Shown here one piece after another: positions 15,292 through 22,081 of a stretch of DNA of 22,457 nucleotides. The translations under genes and the position numbers were made by a program. This DNA comes from Candidatus Parcubacteria bacterium (GTDB taxonomy: Bacteria > Patescibacteriota > Minisyncoccia > JAHIHE01 > JAGLIN01), in the NCBI GenBank assembly GCA_023142975.1, contig JAGLIN010000044.1, positions 1-22,457 on the forward strand, written 5' to 3'. The notes under the pieces are model-generated. The model saw only the letters and a program-made list of their open reading frames with translations, had not been told where the DNA came from and ran no database searches. The stretch's first letter is position 1. Each line of letters opens with the position of its first letter.

Positions 15292-15891
15292 ATGATTGAA
15301 TATATCATAGACATTTTAAAATACTACGGACTTACCGCCGACAAAATTGGACCGGCTGTTTTTATTGGATTCGGCGGCTGGTTTCTTTATAAAAACCTGA
15401 GAACTCAAATAGGAGGATTAGAAATAGATATTAGAAATTTAGAAAAAGATTTAAAAGAGGATATAAAAGATTTAGATGAAGATACAGAGAAACTTGACGG
15501 AAAAATTTCTTTTATTGACAACCGCGTTTCATATATAGAGGGTAGCTTAAAAGTGGGTTATACAAAGTCCGCCTCTCCAACGATTCTTACCGAAAAAGGA
15601 ACAGATGTTTTGATTGAAAGTAAGGCAAAGGAAATCGTTGAAGCGCATAAACAAGAAATTCTTGATAAAATTTTGGCCGATCCAAAACCGACAAACGCTT
15701 ATGACGCTCAGGAAAAAACAAGGAAAGTTATTGAGGAAATGAGAAACGATTCGATTTTTCTTCCGATTAAAGATTACGCTTTCAAAAAAGGAATAGATAT
15801 CTATGCCATCCTCGGCATCATCTCTGTTTACTTCCGGGATTTTGTTTTGGAGAAATTAGGATTTAAAATTGAGGATTGTGATGGGGAATAA
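15292..15891 (+). CDS. Membrane-anchored coiled-coil protein, 199 aa
   Basis: No family is recognised. A short hydrophobic segment (about 18-34, KIGPAVFIGFGGWFLY) is followed by a heptad-like charged region (about 40-85, LEIDIRNLEKDLKEDIKDLD), which should form a coiled coil. A mixed C-terminal domain (about 95-190) follows, with a second hydrophobic stretch YAILGIISVYF. The layout resembles small N-anchored proteins with a cytoplasmic coiled coil. The C-terminal end touches the remnant nucleotidyltransferase: the stop (15889-15891) is 6 nt before the first remnant codon. Confidence 0.65.
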   Translation: MIEYIIDILKYYGLTADKIGPAVFIGFGGWFLYKNLRTQIGGLEIDIRNLEKDLKEDIKDLDEDTEKLDGKISFIDNRVSYIEGSLKVGYTKSASPTILTEKGTDVLIESKAKEIVEAHKQEILDKILADPKPTNAYDAQEKTRKVIEEMRNDSIFLPIKDYAFKKGIDIYAILGIISVYFRDFVLEKLGFKIEDCDGE

Positions 15892-15897
15892 AAATAG

Positions 15898-15977
15898 GTT
15901 GATTTTAGTTTGAAGGGCTTTAATGATAAATATGATTCTTTGGCGAATGAGATTAGGGAGGGTATAATTCACATATG
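15898..15977 (+). pseudogene. C-terminal remnant of an MNT nucleotidyltransferase
   Basis: Read in frame from 15898 this gives VDFSLKGFNDKYDSLANEIR, closely matching VGFTLKDFNDKYDSLANEIR near the end of the intact gene at 16403-16684. The DNA match is 44 of 46 bases (15911-15956 against 16611-16656), with 38 identical in a row. A TAG stands directly before it (15895-15897) and the rest of the gene is missing. The frame ends at a TGA (15981 region overlap aside) inside the start of the HEPN gene. Confidence 0.8.
15940..15968 (+). promoter_or_regulatory. HEPN promoter, leaderless geometry
   Basis: TTGGCG (15940-15945), a 17-bp spacer and a perfect TATAAT (15963-15968) stand exactly 6 nt before the HEPN ATG at 15975. 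The -35 box lies inside the duplicated MNT remnant. The intact copy at 16640-16645 has the same TTGGCG but no -10 after it. Confidence 0.65.
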
Positions 15978-16355
15978 GATATGAACAAGAAATTACAAGA
16001 ACAAATTGATTACTGGCGTAAATCTGGAAAAGAAAATTTGGACGCGGCGCAAATTTTATTTAAAAATAAGCATTTTGATTCCGCTTTGTTTTTTGGACAT
16101 TTGTCGCTTGAAAAAATGTTAAAATGGTTGACTATTATATCTACCAAAAAACCAGCGCTTTATATCCATGATTTAGAAAAATTAGCTTTAATTGCTAATC
16201 TAAAATTTGATGAAGAAAAAGCAATTAATTTAAGAAGCATTTCTGATTTTAATATCGCTGGACGATATAAAGAAGCCAAACTTGATTTTTATAAAAAATG
16301 TGATAGAAAATATACTGAAAAACATCTTAAAATTATTAAAGAATTATTTTTATAG
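15975..16355 (+). CDS. HEPN domain protein of a HEPN/MNT module
   Basis: The 126-aa protein is an all-helical HEPN domain of the kind paired with minimal nucleotidyltransferases (HepT-like, Pfam HEPN). It has YWRKSGKENLDAAQILFKNK (helix 1), SALFFGHLSLEKMLKWL (helix 2, the diagnostic segment), HDLEKLALIA, and a GRYKEAKLDFYKKC region. A clear R-x4-6-H RNase motif is not obvious; RKYTEKH near the end is the only candidate. In studied pairs HEPN is an RNase toxin and MNT inactivates it by AMPylation. The TAG stop (16353-16355) looks secondary: with G at 16354 the frame would continue WLEKEYRKK to a TAG at 16380, a natural ending. The mRNA is probably leaderless. Confidence 0.87.
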   Translation: MDMNKKLQEQIDYWRKSGKENLDAAQILFKNKHFDSALFFGHLSLEKMLKWLTIISTKKPALYIHDLEKLALIANLKFDEEKAINLRSISDFNIAGRYKEAKLDFYKKCDRKYTEKHLKIIKELFL

Positions 16356-16402
16356 TTAGAAAAAGAATACCGAAAAAAGTAGAAAAAGAAATAGGGAGAT
16401 AT

Positions 16403-16684
16403 TTGGATATTTTAAAAGAAGACAGGTTGCCTATTAAAAAGGTCATTCTATTTGGCTCTTTCGCCCGTGGCTCCCAGCGCAAATGGAGCGATATTGATTT
16501 GTGCGTTGTTTCGCCTAAATTTAAAAATTCTTTTGAGGCATCGCAATATTTATGGAAGAAGCGGAAAATTTTTGATTTGAATTATACGATTGAACCTGTT
16601 GGTTTTACGCTGAAGGATTTTAATGATAAATATGATTCTTTGGCGAATGAGATTAGAAAGACGGGAGTAGAGATTAAAGTGTAA
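16403..16684 (+). CDS. Minimal nucleotidyltransferase (MNT) antitoxin, start damaged
   Basis: This is the MntA-like partner of the HEPN gene, with the GS-x10-DxD signature GSFARGSQRKWSDID. The listed start is the TTG at 16403, with GGGAG 4 nt before it, giving 93 aa. Homologous-looking coding sequence continues upstream in frame to 16352: after a first codon ATA it reads VRKRIPKKVEKEIGRY, a typical MNT N-terminus. One base, 16354, turns the expected ATG into ATA. The protein made now is therefore either 17 residues short or uses ATA as start. The catalytic strand is retained, so activity is plausible. Confidence 0.85.
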   Translation: MDILKEDRLPIKKVILFGSFARGSQRKWSDIDLCVVSPKFKNSFEASQYLWKKRKIFDLNYTIEPVGFTLKDFNDKYDSLANEIRKTGVEIKV

Positions 16685-16700
16685 TAATTTAGTTTTTTTC

Positions 16701-16838
16701 GTTGGTTCAGTGTCTCCGACCTGAACCATAAGTTTCTTAGAGCGTAACTTAAAAACTAATCTGTGATTTTAAAATTAATAGTTGGTTATAGAACGCTTTT
16801 AAGAAATGAAAGGTTCAAATTAGGAGACTTGAACCAAC
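16701..16838. repeat. 138-bp doubly palindromic element
   Basis: The two ends (16701-16727 and 16812-16838) are inverted copies of each other. Each end is also a hairpin with a 7-bp stem and a 10-nt loop: GGTTCAG/CTGAACC (16704-16710, 16721-16727) and GGTTCAA/TTGAACC (16812-16818, 16829-16835). The loops contain GTCTCC and GGAGAC, which are complementary. The middle also pairs: TTTCTTAGAGCG (16733-16744) with 16794-16806, and 16745-16760 with 16774-16788. It may be a structured RNA or a MITE. No target duplication or ORF is seen in this 204-nt gap. Confidence 0.72.
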
Positions 16839-16888
16839 AGTAGTATGGTCTTTTAATTTTTTAAGGTTTTATTAATAACAACGGAATT

Positions 16889-17101
16889 ATGAAAAAAGAA
16901 ACTATAATTTGGCAAGTCATAGTAATTGGACTTGGTTTGGCTTTGATTTTTACAATAAGAGAATCCATGCAAGACAGATTAAGAATGGAGGCTTCAATTG
17001 GTGAGGCTAATTGTTTAATAACCGAAAAAAAGGAGGGAATATCTATTGGTGCCTATTGTGAGAACATAAAAAGTTTTAAAATCGAAGGATTTAATGAATG
17101 A
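16889..17101 (+). CDS. Small membrane protein, 70 aa
   Basis: One N-terminal membrane helix (about 7-23, IIWQVIVIGLGLALIF) is followed by a soluble tail of about 47 residues with two cysteines (C42, C57). No family is recognised. The start is the first ATG, with a weak GGA upstream. An AT-rich terminator hairpin follows, so it is likely a one-gene unit between the 138-bp element and the second HEPN-type pair. Confidence 0.55.
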   Translation: MKKETIIWQVIVIGLGLALIFTIRESMQDRLRMEASIGEANCLITEKKEGISIGAYCENIKSFKIEGFNE

Positions 17102-17115
17102 TTTCTCGCTTACAG

Positions 17116-17138
17116 AAACTATTTTGTAAATAGTTTTT
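17116..17138 (+). terminator. AT-rich hairpin terminator
   Basis: AAACTATTT (17116-17124) pairs perfectly with AAATAGTTT (17128-17136) around TGT, and T continues to 17138. A second AAATAGTTTTC lies just after. It sits 15 nt past the 70-aa gene stop; the stem is A-T rich apart from one G-C pair. Confidence 0.55.
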
Positions 17139-17178
17139 CAAATAGTTTTCAAACAAATAAAATTATTAAAAAAATATT

Positions 17179-17355
17179 ATGACAACAAAACAAAAAAAGG
17201 CTACCACATTTAGACGAAAAAGAAAAGATACTCAAATGGGTACCATAGAAAAAATGTATGGGAAGGATTTTGGTATTAGGAGCGACAAAGAATTAGGTAA
17301 TTACTTGAAAGAAAAGGGATATAAATCTTTAAGTGAATTACTAAAACATGATTGA
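17179..17355 (+). CDS. 58-aa basic protein, possible antitoxin of a HEPN pair
   Basis: The N-terminus is strongly basic (TTKQKKATTFRRKRKD, 2-17). The rest is GTIEKMYGKDFGIRSDKELG (21-40) and a helical end KEKGYKSLSELLK. The second part resembles a short recurrent bacterial segment (GTIE-x-x-YG-x-D-F-x-RSD) placed upstream of small toxin-like genes; this is remembered, not checked. The stop overlaps the next start by 8 nt (17348-17355), showing translational coupling. This gene was too short for a simple length cut-off and is called from its overlap, basic head and protein-like composition. Confidence 0.55.
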   Translation: MTTKQKKATTFRRKRKDTQMGTIEKMYGKDFGIRSDKELGNYLKEKGYKSLSELLKHD

Positions 17356-17956
17356 AGAGAAAAAGAAATTAAAAAACACTCGCTTTGTAGAAGTAGAATA
17401 TCTTAAAAAGGAAAATTTTGATTTTATTAAAAATGATATTTTAAAAGAGAACATTGCTATAAATATGCAATATGTTTTCTTTCTTTATTCTCTGGAAAGA
17501 GAATATGAATTGCCGGGAGCAACGACTTACTCTGTCTTTAAAACAATTATTCTATATACAGCATCAATTGTTGAAAGTCTTTTAAATTATAAACTCAAAG
17601 AATTAATTAAAGAAGGAAAAATAGAAAGCAGTAAAATTATGACTGTGGAAGATAAATATATTCATATTGCAGATTTGCATATTGTTTCTCCTAAAGAGAG
17701 AATATGCGGTGTAAAAAAAATAAAAAAATATAAACAACTTACAGATGGAACTACCTTTAAGGATTTGAATAAAGTAGCTAAAAATTGTGATTTATTTAAT
17801 GAGCGATTATTTAAAAAATCTGAAAAATTAAGAGAAATGAGAAACAAAATTCATCTTGTTGCATTGACTGAAATTGATAATAAATATTCGCAATCGGATA
17901 TTGACAATGTTTTTGAAATAGCTAAAGATATAATTGATAGAATTGAAAATTATTAA
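17348..17956 (+). CDS. Putative HEPN-family protein, 202 aa
   Basis: The protein is mainly helical. Two features suggest a HEPN RNase: a helix with YTASIVESLLNYKLKELI (70-87, E77 in the position of the conserved HEPN acidic residue), and LREMRNKIHL (161-170). The latter fits the R-x4-6-H catalytic motif (R162 and H169, with RN at 165-166). It has no membrane segment. It overlaps the 58-aa gene, as toxin-antitoxin pairs often do. The call rests on motif reading alone; without a structure comparison it could be another helical protein. Confidence 0.55.
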   Translation: MIEEKKKLKNTRFVEVEYLKKENFDFIKNDILKENIAINMQYVFFLYSLEREYELPGATTYSVFKTIILYTASIVESLLNYKLKELIKEGKIESSKIMTVEDKYIHIADLHIVSPKERICGVKKIKKYKQLTDGTTFKDLNKVAKNCDLFNERLFKKSEKLREMRNKIHLVALTEIDNKYSQSDIDNVFEIAKDIIDRIENY

Positions 17957-18001
17957 AAATCAGAAAATAACTAAATTTAAATAATAAATTAATTAAAAAT
18001 T

Positions 18002-18075
18002 TTACTGATCTATAAACAGTTAGATTAAAATATTGTTTTAAAAATAATATTAGTCTAGAGTTTGCAGGTCAGTAA
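18002..18075 (+). promoter_or_regulatory. Long leader hairpin upstream of pnp
   Basis: The outer stem pairs 18002-18017 with 18060-18075 (TTACTGATCT facing AGGTCAGTAA with one G-T pair). The inner stem pairs 18021-18034 with 18043-18057. The 74-nt hairpin ends 5 nt before AAGGA (18081-18085), the pnp Shine-Dalgarno site, spaced 8 nt from the ATG. There is no T-tract, so it is not a terminator. A role in PNPase autocontrol, as in E. coli where the leader hairpin is cut by RNase III, is inferred. Confidence 0.68.
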
Positions 18076-18093
18076 TAAGAAAGGAATAAAAAA

Positions 18094-20184
18094 ATGGAAG
18101 TGAAAACATTTAAGAAAAATCTTGCGGGGAAAGAAATAATTGTGGAAACAGGCAAGATGGCAAATCAAGCAAATGGTTCAGTAACAGTTCAATACGGCGA
18201 CACAGTCGTGCTGGCAACAGCGGTAATGAGCGACAATATTAGAGAGGGGATTAATTATTTTCCTTTAATGGTAGATTATGAAGAGCGACTTTACGCGGCG
18301 GGGAAAATTAAAGGGAGTAGATTTATTAAGAGAGAAGGTCGTCCAACAGATGAAGCAATTTTATCAGGACGAATGGTGGACAGAACAATCAGACCGCTAT
18401 TTAATGGCAGAATTAGAAACGACATTCAGGTTGTTTTGACAATTTTATCTGTAGATCAGGAAAATGACCCAGATATTTGCTCTTTGATCGGCGCTTCTTT
18501 GGCATTGGCAATTTCCGACATTCCGTGGGACGGACCAATCGGCGCGGTGCGAGTCGCAAAAATAGACGGAGAATTAATTGTCAATCCAACTTACGAACAA
18601 CGAGATAAAAGTTCGTTTGATGTTATTATTGCCGGAAAAGACGATCAGATAAATATGATTGAAGGCGGAGGAAACGAGGTCGCGGAAGATGAGGTTTTAG
18701 AGAAAATTAAATTCTCCCAAAAATGCGTTAAGGAAATAATTAATTTCCAAAAAGAAATAATTGCGGAAATTGGCAAAGAAAAGAAAGAAGCGAAATTGAT
18801 TGAAGCAGATAAAGAAACGGAAGACGCGATGAGAAAATTTTTGGCGGAGAAATTAAGTAGAGTTGTTTTTGCGGAAAATAAAAACGAGAAGCAAAAAGAA
18901 AGCAACCAGCTTAGAGAAGATCTGCACAAATTTATAGAAGAAAAATTTGGCGATGATAAAACTTTAAAATATATCGCGGATTTAGTGACAGATGAAGAAA
19001 TAGACGCTTTGGTTCATAAAGCAATTTTGGAAGAAAATAAACGGCCAGATAAAAGAAGCGTGGAAGAGATTAGAAAAATAAGCGCGCAAGTCGGACTTCT
19101 GCCGAGAACGCACGGATCAGGACTATTTAACAGGGGAGAAACACAAGCTTTGACCGTAGCGACATTAGGTTCGCCTGGGGACGAACAAACTTTAGATAGT
19201 ATGGAAGAAGATGGCACAAAAAGATTTATGCATCATTATACTTTTCCATCATTTTCAGTTGGAGAAACCGGACCAATGCGCGGACCAGGAAGAAGAGAAA
19301 TCGGGCATGGCGCTTTAGCGGAAAAAGCGTTGCAACCGTTAGTTCCACAAGATAAAGAAAAGTTTCCATATACAATTCGCTTAGTTTCGGAAATTTTGTC
19401 ATCAAATGGTTCATCCTCAATGGCAAGCGTTTGTGGCAGTTCACTGGCGCTGATGGACGCGGGAGTTTTTATTCCAAGACCGGTAGCAGGAATCGCGATG
19501 GGCTTAATTTCTGACGACAACGGCAATCATAAAATATTAACTGATATTCAAGGATACGAAGATCATCACGGCGATATGGATTTCAAAGTTGCCGGCACGG
19601 AGAAAGGAATTACGGCAATGCAAATGGATGTGAAAGTAGCGGGCATAACTTTAGAAATAGTCGCAGAAGTTTTGTCTAAAGCAAAAGAGGCGAGAATGAA
19701 AATTATTGAAACAATGAATGAGGCAATTTCGGAATCGCGCGCTGACCTTTCTAAATACGCGCCACGAATTACGACGATGAAAATAAATCCTGAAAAAATA
19801 AAAGATGTCATCGGTCCCGGCGGAAAAATGATTAATGAAATTATCGCCGAGACGGGCGTAGCAATAGATATTGAAGACGATGGATTGGTAATGATAACTT
19901 CAAAAGATGCGGGAGAAGCGAAAAGAGCGGAAGATTGGATTAAAGATTTAACAAGAGAAATTGTTGCTGGAGAAATTTTTCAGGGAAAGGTTGTTAGAAT
20001 TATGAATTTTGGAGCCTTTGTAGAACTTCTTCCGGGACAAGATGGCTTAGTTCATATTTCCGAATTAGCTCCTAACAGAGTTGAAAAAGTTGAAGATGTT
20101 GTTAATCTTGGCGATGTCATTGCGGTAAAGGTAAAAGAAGTTGACGATCAGGGAAGAATAAGTTTGACGCATAAAGGAGTGTAA
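18094..20184 (+). CDS. pnp: Polyribonucleotide nucleotidyltransferase (PNPase)
   Basis: PNPase is the trimeric 3'-5' phosphorolytic exoribonuclease of the RNA degradation machinery. The 696 aa cover the full family length. There are a first RNase PH domain (about 10-145), an all-helical linker (about 205-310), and a second, catalytic RNase PH domain (about 325-545). The latter includes FNRGETQ (345-351), the phosphate-site SSNGSSSMAS (437-445 region), and metal ligands in HGDMD (D494, D496). A KH domain with IGPGG (573-577) and a C-terminal S1 domain (about 625-695, GKVVRIMNFGAFVELLPG) complete it. The ATG is set by AAGGA 8 nt upstream. A long leader hairpin precedes it and a GC-rich palindrome follows 13 nt after the stop. 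Confidence 0.98.
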   Translation: MEVKTFKKNLAGKEIIVETGKMANQANGSVTVQYGDTVVLATAVMSDNIREGINYFPLMVDYEERLYAAGKIKGSRFIKREGRPTDEAILSGRMVDRTIRPLFNGRIRNDIQVVLTILSVDQENDPDICSLIGASLALAISDIPWDGPIGAVRVAKIDGELIVNPTYEQRDKSSFDVIIAGKDDQINMIEGGGNEVAEDEVLEKIKFSQKCVKEIINFQKEIIAEIGKEKKEAKLIEADKETEDAMRKFLAEKLSRVVFAENKNEKQKESNQLREDLHKFIEEKFGDDKTLKYIADLVTDEEIDALVHKAILEENKRPDKRSVEEIRKISAQVGLLPRTHGSGLFNRGETQALTVATLGSPGDEQTLDSMEEDGTKRFMHHYTFPSFSVGETGPMRGPGRREIGHGALAEKALQPLVPQDKEKFPYTIRLVSEILSSNGSSSMASVCGSSLALMDAGVFIPRPVAGIAMGLISDDNGNHKILTDIQGYEDHHGDMDFKVAGTEKGITAMQMDVKVAGITLEIVAEVLSKAKEARMKIIETMNEAISESRADLSKYAPRITTMKINPEKIKDVIGPGGKMINEIIAETGVAIDIEDDGLVMITSKDAGEAKRAEDWIKDLTREIVAGEIFQGKVVRIMNFGAFVELLPGQDGLVHISELAPNRVEKVEDVVNLGDVIAVKVKEVDDQGRISLTHKGV

Positions 20185-20197
20185 AATGTAAATAGAC

Positions 20198-20225
20198 TGT
20201 AGGACGGGTCGCGACCCGTCCTACA
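20198..20225. repeat. Perfect 28-bp GC-rich palindrome
   Basis: The half TGTAGGACGGGTCG (20198-20211) is followed without spacer by its exact reverse complement (20212-20225). It is about 60% G+C in a window of about one third. No T-tract follows, so it is at best a factor-independent stop of unusual type or a 3' mRNA stabiliser for pnp. Similar GGGTCGCGACCC palindromes are recalled as dispersed repeats in environmental genomes. Confidence 0.85.
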
Positions 20226-20240
20226 ACAAATAAATACATT

Positions 20241-21980
20241 ATGAAAGGCAAAATAAAAATAAGGACAATGAAAGATGATCTTGCTAATGCCAATGATGAT
20301 AAAAATAAAAATTTGACAGAAGCAAAACAGGATCAAAGTAAACCAGATATTGACACTGCGGAAATATCTGGTTTTAGCGCGATGTCCAGCGCAACTCCCG
20401 ATAAATTAAAGGATGAAGAAATCGGCGAACTAAAAAATCTTATAAAAAGAATTTCAAAAGACGACAAAGAAACTTCAAAGGAAAGACCTGTAAAAACGGA
20501 AAAGAAAAAGGAAAATATCGCAACAAATATAGAAAACGAAGAAACAACAAGCGAAGAACGGGCTGACTCAAAAAACGATGAAAAGGAAGACTTAAAAAAT
20601 CTCATTAACAAAATTTCAGAAACAATTGATAAGGAAGATGACAAGCCAATTCAAATAGAAAATGCGGATGACAAATTAAACGAAGACAAAGAGAGCGAAA
20701 TAGAAGAAACAAAAGAAAATAAACAATCGTTTTGGAGCGACATTTCAGAAAAACTCAAAGATGACGAATCTGTAAAATCTCAAAAGGGAAACAGGGATAG
20801 AGAAAAAGATCAGACAACAATAAAAACCGTTGAAAGCATAGACAGCGTTAACGAAAAAAAGGAAGAAGAAAAACATGATAATTCTGGAATATTAACAACT
20901 AAAAAATTATTTGAAAAAGAGAAAAATCTGGAAGATAAAGGAGAAATAAGAAAAACCTTTTATGATAATGATAATAATTATCAATCTCCAGAAAATAGAC
21001 TGATCTTTGGAAAGCAAAAAAAATATAGCTCTGTTTCCAAAAGGATTAAGTTGAAAGATAAAAAGGATGAAATGGAAAATTTAAAAAACGCTGACGAAAT
21101 AAAGGAAAAACAAAAAATTATTTCCGAGAGCGAGAAATATAAAAAATTAAAAAGCAGAGTTATAAAAAAATATAATATAAGATTATTTTCATTGCCTTGG
21201 AAAAAAATTATTCCAATTTCAGTTTTTTTAATTATTCTGTCTGGAGCGGTTTATTATGTTCTTGTCAGAGAACTCTCTGAAACTCCGCCAGAACCTCCAG
21301 TAATTATTATTGGAACAGAGGTAGAAAGGCTTGCCAAAATTAGAAACGCCGTTGAACTTACTAAGGATGAGATTGTCGGAACAACAGACCTTGAAAGAAT
21401 CAAGATTAACGAGAAATTCAATTCAAACGAAGGAATTGAAGAATTGAGAATTGTCATCAGGCAAGGTGGCAATATAATTTCACTAAAGGAAGCGTTGAAA
21501 AGCGTCAGGATTGAAACTAAAAATTTCCCAAAGGATTTTTGGGATACGACAAATAACAGTTACAACCTCTTCGCCATAAAAACAGGAGAAGATAATTTTA
21601 GATTTGGAATTGCCATAGAATCAAATGATATCACCTCGCTACTAAAAACAATGGGGGATTGGGAGCAAGAGGATGTTGATAAAAGAAAAATGTTTTATGT
21701 CTTTGAACCATTTTTCACTGACAGTGAGATAGAAGAAGACTTTGGACAAAATTTTAGATCTACAAATTACGAATATAATTATATTAGATATATAAACTTG
21801 CCGGATCAAAACGTCAGCTTTGACTATTTTGCCAGCGATAATATATTAATAATAGTCACCTCAAAAGAAAATACCAGCAGGATAATTGATATACTAAATG
21901 ATAATGTCTATGATTATGATGATAGCTACGAGGACTATGACGATTACTACGATGAATATGAGTACTATGATGATTACTAA
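20241..21980 (+). CDS. Charged single-pass membrane protein, 579 aa
   Basis: No named family is recognised. The N-terminal 310 residues are very rich in K, E and D and probably disordered or coiled. They hold an internal repeat LKNLIKRIS (65-73) and LKNLINKIS (119-127), followed by FWSDISEKLKD (164-174). One membrane helix (about 323-342) separates this cytoplasmic part from a folded extracytoplasmic domain (about 360-555) with the features of a common CPR family: GDWEQEDV, YFASDNILIIVTSKENTSRI. The tail is an acidic Asp/Tyr run (about 557-579). A later ATG at 20268 (MKDDLANAN) is an alternative start. A strong terminator follows. Confidence 0.82.
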   Translation: MKGKIKIRTMKDDLANANDDKNKNLTEAKQDQSKPDIDTAEISGFSAMSSATPDKLKDEEIGELKNLIKRISKDDKETSKERPVKTEKKKENIATNIENEETTSEERADSKNDEKEDLKNLINKISETIDKEDDKPIQIENADDKLNEDKESEIEETKENKQSFWSDISEKLKDDESVKSQKGNRDREKDQTTIKTVESIDSVNEKKEEEKHDNSGILTTKKLFEKEKNLEDKGEIRKTFYDNDNNYQSPENRLIFGKQKKYSSVSKRIKLKDKKDEMENLKNADEIKEKQKIISESEKYKKLKSRVIKKYNIRLFSLPWKKIIPISVFLIILSGAVYYVLVRELSETPPEPPVIIIGTEVERLAKIRNAVELTKDEIVGTTDLERIKINEKFNSNEGIEELRIVIRQGGNIISLKEALKSVRIETKNFPKDFWDTTNNSYNLFAIKTGEDNFRFGIAIESNDITSLLKTMGDWEQEDVDKRKMFYVFEPFFTDSEIEEDFGQNFRSTNYEYNYIRYINLPDQNVSFDYFASDNILIIVTSKENTSRIIDILNDNVYDYDDSYEDYDDYYDEYEYYDDY

Positions 21981-22011
21981 AATTAATATATTTCATTTTA
22001 AATTAATACCA

Positions 22012-22041
22012 AAAAAACACTTAGAATTTTAAGTGTTTTTT
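22012..22041 (+). terminator. Bidirectional intrinsic terminator
   Basis: A 12-bp stem (22012-22023 with 22030-22041) starts with six A and ends with six T around a GAATTT loop, with CACTTA/TAAGTG in the centre. It ends the 579-aa gene and would work in both directions. Confidence 0.85.
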
Positions 22042-22046
22042 ATTGT

Positions 22047-22075
22047 TTGACATAATCAATAAATTTAATTATCCT
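22047..22075 (+). promoter_or_regulatory. Promoter of the 46-aa ORF, leaderless geometry
   Basis: A consensus TTGACA (22047-22052), a 17-bp spacer and TATCCT (22070-22075) stand 6 nt before the ATG at 22082. The expected transcript start is at the start codon itself. Confidence 0.62.
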
Positions 22076-22081
22076 GACTGT

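Noticed and set aside
16353..16355. TAG read as an amino acid (stop-codon recoding) in HEPN
   Set aside because: TAG ends other genes here (for example rfbB), no suppressor is visible, and readthrough would not restore the MNT start.
16701..16838. Integron attC site or tRNA-like gene
   Set aside because: The ends do not match the attC GTTRRRY/RYYYAAC pattern, no integrase or cassette layout is present, and no cloverleaf can be drawn.
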